From assembly GCF_015533855.1 (NCBI RefSeq), contig NZ_AP024154.1, positions 2,672,501 through 2,736,500 on the forward strand: DNA of 64,000 bases, given 5' to 3'. The translations under genes and the position numbers were made by a program. Position 1 is the stretch's first letter, and each line of letters opens with the position of its first letter. Shown piece by piece: positions 43,899 to 53,500 of the stretch. The DNA is from Echinicola sp. 20G (lineage in GTDB: Bacteria > Bacteroidota > Bacteroidia > Cytophagales > Cyclobacteriaceae). The notes under the pieces are model-generated. The model was not told where the DNA came from, did not search any database, and saw nothing but the letters and a program-made list of their open reading frames with translations.

Positions 43899-44255
43899 TT
43901 ATTGTGCAGTGTCTGCTTCAGATTCTTCTTCTGCTGGAAGTATACTTTGGTCATCACCAAAAGTAGGAGTTATCATTTGCTCCTTGGCACTTTCAATGTT
44001 TGGAGAAGTAAATTCATCCGTGGTACCATTGTTACTTTCCAAGAATGCAGAAGTTCCAAGGGAAAGAATCAATATGGCTATCGCAAGTACCCAAGTGGAT
44101 TTTTCAAGAATATTACCGGTTTTGGTAACTCCCATGATTTGAGAAGCGCTTCCTCCAAATGCCGCGCCAACACCGCCTTTAGAGTTTTGACCCAAGATCA
44201 CTAGAACCAATAACACGGCCAAAACGATGATGATGCTGATTAATAAAGTAAACAT
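43899..44255 (-). CDS. secG: Preprotein translocase subunit SecG
   Basis: 118 residues, two membrane helices (about 1-22 and 51-70) around the SecG motif LGQNSKGGVGAAFGGS. The acidic tail (about 75-118) is longer than in E. coli, as often seen in Bacteroidota. SecG joins SecYE in protein export through the inner membrane. It is last in a leftward run with the TPR-like protein, lptE, the sigma-54 activator and miaB. Confidence 0.93.
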   Translation of the reverse strand: MFTLLISIIIVLAVLLVLVILGQNSKGGVGAAFGGSASQIMGVTKTGNILEKSTWVLAIAILILSLGTSAFLESNNGTTDEFTSPNIESAKEQMITPTFGDDQSILPAEEESEADTAQ

Positions 44256-44266
44256 ATTTATTGATT

Positions 44267-45145
44267 TTAATCTTTTAATTCTTTTATTAAGTCCGCAAAA
44301 TAAGTCTTTTTCTTCGGAAACTTCAAACTTAATTTCTGATAAATTTCAACCGCTTTGTCTTTTTTGCCCTGTTTAACCAGTAATTTGGCATAAGACTCAG
44401 ATAAAAGGTTGTCATTCAGTTGGGTGCTTTGTACAGATAGGTCCTGGAGTTTGGCGATATCTTCGTTTTCCTTGATAGTGGCCAGCTTGATCTCCTTTTT
44501 ACTGAAGGCTTTAATGATGTCAATCTGTTCTTTCTTTTTGGCATCCTTAATAACCTTTTTCTCTTTCTTCTTGATGGTCTCTATAAGGTCATCCCCGACC
44601 TTTTTTCTTCTAGATGAAGGTCTAGAAGGCTTTTTTGTGGCGGGATTTACTTTCCCCTCATCGGATGGGGACTTTGTGGAAGCAGTCTTTTCTTCAGTAT
44701 CGGAAGACGGCTTTTCCTCTTGTTTTCTTAGTTTGGTGAGATTTTCTTCCAGTCTCTTTAATACCTCAGCCCTGCTTGTTATTTCTTCAGATACTTCAGC
44801 TTGTTTTTCTGCTTGAGGTGTGGCTTGACTTTCCTCTTTTTTAGGCTGTGTTTCAGTATTAAGGCTTGCAGAACCCTTTTCTAAAGTGATGTCTTTTGAG
44901 CTAACGAAAGAAATGTCTTCTTCAATTAGATGCTTTAGCCAAGACCTGTCTGGGCTTTGGACTGCAGCCCAATGAAGCAACTCTTTTGATTCTCCATTTG
45001 ATATTTTTTGCTCATACTTTGCAGCCAATACTTTGGGGACTAAAAAGTAAGGGAATGTTTCATGTAGCTTAATCAAGGCTCTGAAATCTTCCTTGGATAG
45101 GGAATTACTGTTTTTGATAAGGCTTAAAAGTTGGGCTGCGTTCAC
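44267..45145 (-). CDS. Conserved Bacteroidota protein with TPR-like end
   Basis: 292 residues. The N-terminal 90 residues are a helical domain (DFRALIKLHETFPYFLVPKV); a Lys/Glu/Ser/Pro-rich, probably disordered middle (about 95-210) follows, and a C-terminal TPR-like hairpin (SYAKLLVKQGKKDKAVEIYQ, then SLKFPKKKTYFADLI). No catalytic motif seen. It lies between lptE and secG, 11 bp before secG, so a link to envelope biogenesis is plausible but unproven. Confidence 0.8.
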   Translation of the reverse strand: MNAAQLLSLIKNSNSLSKEDFRALIKLHETFPYFLVPKVLAAKYEQKISNGESKELLHWAAVQSPDRSWLKHLIEEDISFVSSKDITLEKGSASLNTETQPKKEESQATPQAEKQAEVSEEITSRAEVLKRLEENLTKLRKQEEKPSSDTEEKTASTKSPSDEGKVNPATKKPSRPSSRRKKVGDDLIETIKKKEKKVIKDAKKKEQIDIIKAFSKKEIKLATIKENEDIAKLQDLSVQSTQLNDNLLSESYAKLLVKQGKKDKAVEIYQKLSLKFPKKKTYFADLIKELKD

Positions 45146-45184
45146 AAGTTTTTGGTTTTGATTCTGTTCCTAATTTAAAGAAAA

Positions 45185-45730
45185 TTACCAATTAGCCACA
45201 GTAGAGGTGAAAATATCCTGAATGATGTTTTCAAAGATTATTTCGATCAAATCACTTTCTACCTCTAATGATGACGTTGTCCTAGGGTCATAGTCCTGAT
45301 AGAAAGAAAAAGTCTTTTTAGTATCCTCTTCTTCGTTGGACAAGTTCATGTAATTGACCTCTACAGCGATCGTTAAACGCATCTGTCCAGCCCTGTCAGG
45401 GATATTTGGGTCTGTACTGGTAACTGTTGCCTGTGGAGTGACCGAGTATCTGGTAATGGCTCCCTCAAACTGAAGGTCACCACTTGATTGTACCAACTCT
45501 AGCTGGGTGTTTCTTTGGAAATAATCTTTTAATGATTCGGTGAAGTTTTGCCCCATGTTGGCAGGGCCTCCTCCTGAATCATTGAAGAAGTTGGCTACCG
45601 AAAATGTTTGGGTAACATTATAATCCAAAGTTGTCCCGGTAAAACTGTACTCTACCTTACAAGCTGTGAGAAAAACTATTGGAAGGCAAAATAAAATGAA
45701 AATGAGCTTGCTTTTACTCACTGATATCAT
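45185..45730 (-). CDS. lptE: LptE-family lipopolysaccharide-assembly lipoprotein
   Basis: 181 residues from the ATG at 45730. The lipoprotein signal ends LTAC (Cys24), followed by YSFTGTTLDYNVTQTFSV, the LptE-family opening in Bacteroidota. LptE plugs the LptD barrel that places lipopolysaccharide in the outer leaflet. The start lies inside the 3' end of the sigma-54 activator gene (17-bp overlap), so translation is probably coupled. A longer frame to 45787 would add a tail before the signal peptide and is rejected. Confidence 0.85.
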   Translation of the reverse strand: MISVSKSKLIFILFCLPIVFLTACKVEYSFTGTTLDYNVTQTFSVANFFNDSGGGPANMGQNFTESLKDYFQRNTQLELVQSSGDLQFEGAITRYSVTPQATVTSTDPNIPDRAGQMRLTIAVEVNYMNLSNEEEDTKKTFSFYQDYDPRTTSSLEVESDLIEIIFENIIQDIFTSTVANW

Positions 45731-47012
45731 ACTGTTTGATTTTACGGTACAAAGTCCTTTCCGAAATCCCCAAATCCTGAGCGGCATATTTCCTCTTATT
45801 ATTATGTTTTCTAAGTGCCTTTACGATCAACTCTTTTTCTTTTTTCTCAATGGAAAGAGAGTTGTCATCTTCCTCATGGAGGATGTCTTCAATGCCTTCA
45901 TCATCATAGTCTTCCTGCTGAGAAGGGTTTGATGAGCTAGACTCCAATACGATAGGCATGGACGAGGATGGTTTGTTGGAAGGAGTATCTTCAAACGAAA
46001 CTGAATCATCCATATCTTCGAAAAGAGAGTGGTGCTTCTTGATGATGTTTTGATTCAGCCCGCCGGACTGATAAGAATCCAGGACCAACTTCTTTAAGTC
46101 AGTCATGTCTTTCTTCATGTCAAACAACACCTTGTATAAGATTTCTCTTTCTGAAAAATCACTGGAACCTTCTCCTGATTTGCCCATGTTCTGACCAAAT
46201 GGGGCAGGTAAGTTGGATTCATCAGAAGGCAAATACTTCGCCAATGTGATGGCATTCACCTCTCTATCCTCTTCCAATAACGAGATTTGCTCAGCTAAAT
46301 TTTTTAACTGACGGATATTTCCTTTAAAAGGGAATTTCAGCAGCAATTCCTTTGCTTCATGGTCGAGTGAAATAGGCTTTACCTTGTACTTTTCCGAAAA
46401 GTCTGTGGTGAATTTCCTGAAAAGCAAAATAATGTCATCTCCACGTTCACGAAGCGGTGGAACGTAGATAGGGACAGTGTTAAGTCTATAATAAAGGTCT
46501 TCTCTGAATTTCCCTTTTTCAACAGCTTTGATCAAGTTCACGTTGGTGGCAGCGATGACTCTGACATTGGTCTTTTGGACCTTTGAGGAGCCTACCTTGA
46601 TAAACTCACCGTTTTCCAAAACTCTTAACAGCCTAGCTTGTGTTCCTAATGGCATTTCACCTATTTCATCCAGAAATATGGAACCACCATCCGTCACTTC
46701 AAAGTAACCTTTCCTTGCCTCATGGGCACCAGTAAAAGATCCCTTTTCGTGACCAAAAAGCTCTGAATCAATCGTTCCTTCAGGGATTGCACCACAGTTT
46801 ATAGCGATGAATTTGCCATGCTTCCTCGTGCTAATGGAATGGATGATTTTAGAAAAAGATTCTTTGCCACTACCACTTTCACCGGTAATAAGCACAGTCA
46901 TATCGGTTGGTGCTGCTTGCATGGCCACTCTTATGGCATGGTTGAGCAAAGAGCTGTTACCGATTATTCCAAATCGTTGCTTTACGGATAGTACTTCAGC
47001 GTCGCTTATCAT
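45714..47012 (-). CDS. Sigma-54-dependent activator without receiver domain
   Basis: 432 residues. It begins almost directly with the AAA+ sigma-54 interaction domain: Walker A GESGSGKE at 44-51, the sigma-54 contact loop GSFTGA at 91-96 (usual form GAFTGA), Walker B SIFLDEIGEM at 111-120. A long acidic, Ser/Pro-rich linker (about 255-390) precedes a C-terminal Fis-type HTH (NKRKYAAQDLGISERTLYRK, near 408-427). There is no N-terminal receiver, PAS or GAF domain, so activity is probably set by other proteins or by expression. It is 23 bp after miaB and overlaps lptE. Confidence 0.92.
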   Translation of the reverse strand: MISDAEVLSVKQRFGIIGNSSLLNHAIRVAMQAAPTDMTVLITGESGSGKESFSKIIHSISTRKHGKFIAINCGAIPEGTIDSELFGHEKGSFTGAHEARKGYFEVTDGGSIFLDEIGEMPLGTQARLLRVLENGEFIKVGSSKVQKTNVRVIAATNVNLIKAVEKGKFREDLYYRLNTVPIYVPPLRERGDDIILLFRKFTTDFSEKYKVKPISLDHEAKELLLKFPFKGNIRQLKNLAEQISLLEEDREVNAITLAKYLPSDESNLPAPFGQNMGKSGEGSSDFSEREILYKVLFDMKKDMTDLKKLVLDSYQSGGLNQNIIKKHHSLFEDMDDSVSFEDTPSNKPSSSMPIVLESSSSNPSQQEDYDDEGIEDILHEEDDNSLSIEKKEKELIVKALRKHNNKRKYAAQDLGISERTLYRKIKQYDISE

Positions 47013-47035
47013 AGACTTTTTAGAGTTTGTTAAAA

Positions 47036-48496
47036 TCAGGAAACCACTTCACCAAAGAGGGTGGCAGCTGTGCAATCCGTGATTTTTACTTGGACATAAT
47101 CTCCTTTTTGAACATTTCCTTTAGGAATAATCACCACCTTGTTGGCTGAATTTCTTCCCTTGAGCTGATCTTCGGATCTTTTGCTGGTTCCTTCCACAAG
47201 GATTTGCTGGATTTGCCCTACGTCCAATTGGTTTCTCTCCAAAGAGTGCTGTGACTGTTTGTTGATGATTTCTTGAAGTCTCCTTTTCTTGGTGTCCAGA
47301 GGAATGTCGTCCTCATATTTTTTTGCTGCAAGCGTGCCTGGTCGTTCAGAATAATAGAACATATAAGAGAAGTCATACTTCACGATGTCCATTAAGCTCA
47401 ATGTCTCTTGGTGTTCTTCTTCGGTTTCAGTACAGAACCCAGCAATCATATCGGAGGAAATGCCACATTCCTGTCCCAGTATTTCTCTTATTTTGGCCAC
47501 TCTTTCCAAATACCATTCGCGGTCATAAGTTCTGTTCATCATATCCAAAACTCGGCTGTTCCCGCTTTGGACAGGTAAGTGGATGTATTTACAGATGTTG
47601 TCATACTTTTTCATAGTGTAAAGTACTTCATCTGTTATGTCCTTAGGGTGAGAGGTGGAGAACCTCACTCTCAATAAGGGACTTACCTTGGCAACCATTT
47701 CCAATAGGTTCGCGAAGTTGATTACTTCGCTGACAGCACCTTCTTGCTTGTTTAGTCTGGCTTTATTGTTTTCCTCAGGAGACCATTTGTAGCTGTCTAC
47801 ATTTTGACCTAAAAGTGTGACCTCTCGGTATCCTTGGTCAAACAATGCCTGAGCCTCTCTTACTATAGAATGCGGGTCACGGCTTCTTTCCCTGCCTCTC
47901 GTAAAAGGAACCACACAGAAGGAACACATATTATCACATCCGCGCATGATGGAAATAAATGCTGTCAGCCCATTTGAATTTAGCCTTACTGGTGATATGT
48001 CCGCATAAGTTTCTTCTCTCGAGAGGAAAGTATTGACGCCTTTGTCTCCTTCTTCTGCTACTTTTACCAAATTGGGTAAGTCACGGTAAGCATCAGGGCC
48101 AACGACTACATCAACCAACTTTTCTTCCTCTAGTAATTTGTCTTTTAGCCTTTCTGCCATGCAGCCCAAAACACCTATGGTAAGTTCAGGCTTTTCTCTT
48201 TTAATTGTATTAAATTGGGATAATCTCTTTCTAACTGTCAGTTCGGCTTTTTCGCGAATAGAACAGGTGTTCAGGAAAATGACATCTGCCTGTTCAAAAT
48301 TAGAAGTGGTGTCGAAACCATTCTCTTTCATGATGGAAGCGACAATTTCACTGTCAGAGAAATTCATTTGACAGCCATAACTTTCTATATATAGCTTTTT
48401 ATGCTTTCCTGTATTCTCCTCTTCTGTGGTTTTAAAATCACATGCCTGCGCCTCTTCAGCAGGAATTATGTCAATATCCTTGATAATATTCTCCAT
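47036..48496 (-). CDS. miaB: tRNA-2-methylthio-N6-dimethylallyladenosine synthase
   Basis: 486-residue radical-SAM methylthiotransferase. First cluster Cys in [22 protein letters not shown] and VLGCMAERL; radical-SAM CxxxCxxC in [19 protein letters not shown] domain at the C-terminus. An N-terminal extension of about 30 acidic residues precedes the core. It converts i6A37 to ms2i6A37 in tRNA; MiaE (27214) can then hydroxylate it. It is the first gene of the leftward run to secG. Confidence 0.96.
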   Translation of the reverse strand: MENIIKDIDIIPAEEAQACDFKTTEEENTGKHKKLYIESYGCQMNFSDSEIVASIMKENGFDTTSNFEQADVIFLNTCSIREKAELTVRKRLSQFNTIKREKPELTIGVLGCMAERLKDKLLEEEKLVDVVVGPDAYRDLPNLVKVAEEGDKGVNTFLSREETYADISPVRLNSNGLTAFISIMRGCDNMCSFCVVPFTRGRERSRDPHSIVREAQALFDQGYREVTLLGQNVDSYKWSPEENNKARLNKQEGAVSEVINFANLLEMVAKVSPLLRVRFSTSHPKDITDEVLYTMKKYDNICKYIHLPVQSGNSRVLDMMNRTYDREWYLERVAKIREILGQECGISSDMIAGFCTETEEEHQETLSLMDIVKYDFSYMFYYSERPGTLAAKKYEDDIPLDTKKRRLQEIINKQSQHSLERNQLDVGQIQQILVEGTSKRSEDQLKGRNSANKVVIIPKGNVQKGDYVQVKITDCTAATLFGEVVS

Positions 48497-48776
48497 AGCA
48501 CTCTTTCAATCAATTTGAGATGCGAAATTAATAAAATACCGACAAAATGACAGGCTTCTGTGAATTTATCTTTTCTGTTAATATTATTTTTTGGCTTGCT
48601 TTCTGTGGGATGATGGTCAGCAATAAATAATAATGAATGTGAATTTGAGATGATTTTAGAAGTGGAATAGATATAGTTTTTTACTATTGTTTTATAGAAA
48701 TTATCAATTTTAACTATATGTTTTAAATAAGTATATTCATGTCATAAAACAGATCGAGAACCTAAAAACAAACATC

Positions 48777-50288
48777 ATGTCAGAAGAAAGAAAACACAAT
48801 AAGCTTTCCACCGCATCCGGAAGGATTTATGTGGAAAATGACAATACGAAGACCGTAGGGCCAAGAGGGCCAATCCTTTTGGAAGATTATATATTGCATG
48901 AGAAAATGGCCCATTTCAATAGGGAAAGAATTCCTGAGCGGGTAGTGCACGCAAAAGGGTCAGGAGCATTTGGGACTTTCACGGTGACCAATGATATCAG
49001 TAAATACACCAAAGCGAAACTATTTAATAAGGTAGGTAAAAAGACAAAGGTTTTTGCCAGGTTTTCCACAGTAGGAGGGGAGAAAGGTTCTGCTGATACA
49101 GAAAGGGATCCTAGAGGGTTTGCGGTTAAATTTTATACTGAGGATGGCAACTGGGACTTGGTTGGAAACAATACGCCAATATTTTTTATCAAAGACCCTA
49201 AAAAGTTCAGCGATTTTATCCATACTCAAAAAAGAGATCCATATACAAATATGAAATCACCGACGATGATGTGGGATTTTTGGTCTTTGATGCCTGAATC
49301 TTTACATCAGGTCTTGATTTTAATGAGTGATAGGGGAACCCCAAAAGGATTTCGTCACATGAATGGCTATGGTTCACATACCTTTTCTTTAATCAATGAG
49401 AAAAATGAGAAAGTTTGGGTAAAGTTTCACTTCAAGACAGCCCAAGGTATCCAAAACTTTACGGATGAGGAAGCTGCAGAAATGAAATCCAAGGACATGG
49501 ACTATTCTCAGAGAGATTTGTTGGAGGCTATTGAAAACGGAAATTTTCCAAAGTGGAATTTAAAAATTCAAGTAATGAGTTTGGATGAAGCAAGGAGAGT
49601 GGACTTTAACCCTTTTGACTTGACAAAAGTGTGGCCCCATGCAGATTTTCCATTAATTGATGTTGGGGAAATGGAGCTTAATAGAAACCCGGATAATTAC
49701 TTTCAAGATGTGGAACAGGCAGCATTTGCACCTGCCCACATTGTTGATGGTGTGAGCTACAGTCCTGATAAAATGCTTCAGGGAAGAATTCTATCTTATC
49801 CTGATGCGCACAGGTACAGACTTGGTGCCAACTATGAACAAATTCCGGTCAACCGCTGCCCCTTTGCTGTCAATAATTATGAGCGAGATGGCTTTATGCG
49901 TGTTGATGGAAATCAGGGTTCGAAACCAAACTATTTTCCAAATAGTTTTGATGATATTGAAATAGACAATTCCTACAAAGAACCTTCGGATGATTTAGGA
50001 GATCATATTGCAGATTGGTATGATCGAAATAGTAAGGTTGGAGGCAATGATCATTATTCCCAACCAAGGGCACTTTTCAGGGATGTGATGAGTAAGGAAG
50101 AACAGGACAATACCATTAAAAATACCATAGGCGCAATGAGTGGTATTTCTGGTCCTAAGAAAGATGAAATCATCAATAGGCAGCTTTGTCATTGGTTCAG
50201 AATGGATGAGGAATTTGGAGCACGAGTAGCAGAAGGTTTAGGTGTGAATGTAAATGCTGTGATGGCTGCTATGAACGGAGCACACTAA
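48777..50288 (+). CDS. Heme catalase (small-subunit type)
   Basis: 503 residues, monofunctional catalase without a C-terminal flavodoxin-like domain. The distal His motif is [17 protein letters not shown]; the proximal heme Tyr lies in [14 protein letters not shown] (Tyr near 343; the usual form is RLFSY). [19 protein letters not shown] is also typical. It breaks down hydrogen peroxide. It stands alone with a 280-bp leader region; no OxyR-type gene is nearby. Confidence 0.97.
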   Translation: MSEERKHNKLSTASGRIYVENDNTKTVGPRGPILLEDYILHEKMAHFNRERIPERVVHAKGSGAFGTFTVTNDISKYTKAKLFNKVGKKTKVFARFSTVGGEKGSADTERDPRGFAVKFYTEDGNWDLVGNNTPIFFIKDPKKFSDFIHTQKRDPYTNMKSPTMMWDFWSLMPESLHQVLILMSDRGTPKGFRHMNGYGSHTFSLINEKNEKVWVKFHFKTAQGIQNFTDEEAAEMKSKDMDYSQRDLLEAIENGNFPKWNLKIQVMSLDEARRVDFNPFDLTKVWPHADFPLIDVGEMELNRNPDNYFQDVEQAAFAPAHIVDGVSYSPDKMLQGRILSYPDAHRYRLGANYEQIPVNRCPFAVNNYERDGFMRVDGNQGSKPNYFPNSFDDIEIDNSYKEPSDDLGDHIADWYDRNSKVGGNDHYSQPRALFRDVMSKEEQDNTIKNTIGAMSGISGPKKDEIINRQLCHWFRMDEEFGARVAEGLGVNVNAVMAAMNGAH

Positions 50289-50319
50289 AATTCTAGAAAA
50301 TACAAAGCTGAATTGACTA

Positions 50320-50350
50320 AAAAAGAGAGCAAGTCCTGCTCTCTTTTTTA
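50320..50350 (+). terminator. Rho-independent terminator after the catalase gene
   Basis: A 12-bp stem AAAAAGAGAGCA / TGCTCTCTTTTT with a 5-nt loop and T run. Confidence 0.9.
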
Positions 50351-50472
50351 GTATGGATTAATATATCAGACAAAGAAAAGTGACGTGCAATTTTTTAGCA
50401 CGAATATTGGGCTTTTAAAATCATTATAGTGAAGACATGAAGGTGATTTCTTTTCAGAATCCTTTTACTTAT

Positions 50473-50480
50473 TATCTTTG
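50473..50480 (+). promoter_or_regulatory. Putative -7 element (TATCTTTG) for tamB-tamL
   Basis: Exact TAnnTTTG match 22 bp before the tamB start. No TTG at the -33 spacing (TTT). Confidence 0.5.
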
Positions 50481-50502
50481 ATATAGCAATTAATTTTAGC
50501 AC

Positions 50503-53500
50503 TTGAATAATCTAAGAAAGATATTTTATAAAATTTTTAAGGTACTGGGGGTGATACTGCTGGTATTGCTGGTTTTGATTATCGGAATTATACTTTTTGT
50601 ACGAAGCCCATGGGGGCAGGATGTAATTGTTGGAAAAGCAGTGACCTATGTAAAAGACAAAACCCAAACAGAAGTCTCCATAGACAAACTTTATGTAACC
50701 TTTTCCGGGAATTTATTTCTCCAAGGACTTTATGTAGAAGACCTGCAAGGAGATACCTTGGTTTATTCTAATCGGTTAGAAACTGGAGTAGAAATTTTAC
50801 CGCTGATTAAAAATGGGAATATTCATTTGACCAAACTGAATTGGGATGGACTGAAAGCAAATGTGAAAAGGGATGAAAAAACAGAGGCTTTCAACTTTGA
50901 CTTTTTGATAGCGGCATTTATGTCCAATGACTCGACCTCAACTGTTGCAGAAGACACTGTTCAGGCTCAAGGAGCTTATCCTGAGATCGAGCTAGGGCCG
51001 ATTAATCTGACGGATTTTGATCTTAGTTATACTGATGGTGTGATGGGGATTGATAGCCGCGTTGATTTGGGGAAATTGTTGCTTAAAATGGAAGAGTTTG
51101 ATTTGAATGACATGGGATTCTATATAGGTGAATTTGAGTTCAGCAATTCATCTATTTTTTATAAGCAGGATAAACCATTTCCTACTGCAGAGGAAGATTC
51201 AACCTTAAATACTCCCATGCCGCTTGTTATCATTGATGATTTCAAAATTGAAAATGTAACAGCCGATTATGAATCAGTTCCTGATGAGATAAGTGCAAAG
51301 GTTGATTTAGGAAATTTTACAGTTCAGCTCCCCGAGGCAGATTTGTCCTCACAGAAAATCAACTTAAAAAAAATGGAGTTGACAGATTCGAAGATAGCGA
51401 TTGTTCTGCCTAAGTCTACGTCAGCCCCGTCCAATACAAAAATAGAAGAAAGTCCAGCCCCTTTTTTTCAGTGGCCTAGCTGGATAATAGATGTTGAGAC
51501 CATTTCAATGGAGCAGAACGATGTTTCTTATTCTCTAGGTCAAGAACAAGTCTCTGATGGAATATTTAATACCAATGCGATTTCTTTGAATGACCTTAAT
51601 TTCAAGTTGTCGGGAATTTACCTTAATGAAAAAGGTGCAGGATTGTCCTTGGACAATCTGGCCTTTAGGGAAGGTAGCGGGCTTGACCTCCATAATTTTT
51701 CTTTTGACTTTGGTATGGATGATCAGCGATTGAGTTTGGCAGGTTTGGATTTGAAAGCAGCAAAAAGTGCTGTTAGTGGAGATTTGAGTTTGACCTATAA
51801 TTCAATTGATCAGTTGATCAATTCTCCCGATCAAGCAGGGTTTTCATTGGACCTACCAGTTATAAAAGTCAATGCTAATGATGCTTTACCATTTGCTCCT
51901 GACCTGAAGGATAATCCATACTTTGTCTCATTGGCCAAGAATCAAGTTGATGGGGAGTTGGATTTAAATGGAAGCTTGGCCGATTTAAATTTGGAGAAGG
52001 CCAATATTTCTTGGGGAAAAGAAACCGTCTTAAATGCAAAAGGAGTTCTTCAAAACATAATGGAACCAGAAAACTTGGGCTTTGATTTGGAAGACATGTT
52101 GTTCTTGACTACGAGGAATGACCTTAGCCAGTTTGTCAATGAAGCTGATTATGGAGTGAAATTTCCAGAGAAATTGGAATTAAAGGGGAGCGCTAAAGGT
52201 GATTTGGAGGATTTGGTTGCAGAAGTGGGGCTTAAAATGCCTGAGGGAAGCCTGGATTTGGTTGCCAAATTTATGGACAAAGATCAGCTGATGTTTGACA
52301 CCCAGCTTAGGGGGAACCAATTGAAGTTAGAAGAGTTGTTGCCGGGAATGGGCTTGGGGACCTTGACTTTTGAATTGCACTCTTCTGGCCATGGTAATTC
52401 AATAGAAGACCTAAGTGCCCAATTGACTTCAGATTTCAAGCAACTAGAATACAATAGCTATGACTTTTCTGGCTTGAAGCTGGAGGGTGAATTAAACCAA
52501 GGTGTGGGAAATGTCAATGTAGCATTTACTGATGAAAACCTAGATATGGATTTGGGCTTGGATCTAGAGTTGGATAGTGTCAATTCGCATTATTCGGCTG
52601 ACCTGGATTTGAGAGGAGCCAACCTAAGGGCTTTGGGCTTAACAGAAAAGGATATCAGGGCCAGGCTAAAACTGATAGCGGAATTTAAGGGGAATCCTGA
52701 GAGTTTTGATGTCAATACCAAGATAGATGAAGGGTTGGTGGTTTATGACGAGCGGTCATACCCGACTGGCCATTTTGATTTGAAGGCAAGTGTGAGACCT
52801 GATAGTACCAGTTTAGATATCAGTGGCTTGATGCTCAACGGTTATTTAAGGTCCAATGCATCTCCGGCGCAAATATCAGCTGGAGTTCAAAGACATTTAC
52901 AAGGCTATTTAAGAGATTCTGTTCAGGTAGATTCATTGCAATTAGACTCAACTTTAACTAATCCTGTAAACTTGGATTTGGATTTAGCCTTTAAGAGAGC
53001 CCCCATTTTGGATCAGGTCTTTATGGAAGGTCTTGAAGAGATGGATTCTATCCATGTCAACGTGGACTTTAAAGAAAATGAAGAGCAGCTTAATGCTTCC
53101 GTGAATTTACCTTATGTTCAGTATAATGATATTATGTTGGATAGTCTTGTGGTAAATGCAAAAGGTGATGGACGAAAAATGAATTTTTTATTAGGAATAG
53201 GCAATTTGGATGCTTCTCCTTTGTCCATGGGAAGGACTGTTTTTGCAGCTAACTTTAATAATAAGTTGTTAGGAATGAAATTTAGGTCTTTTGATGGAGA
53301 AGAGCAGCTTTATTCTTTGGATGCAGAGATGAAATATCATGGGGATACGGTCGACCTTCACGTTTTGCCAGATAGTCTGCTGCTAAATAGAAAAATATGG
53401 AAAGTGCCAGCCGGTAATCAGGTATTATATGCAAACAAGTTATTGAAGTTCTCTGATTTTTCTTTTTCACGAGATGGGCAGCAACTTACTTTTAGTAATG

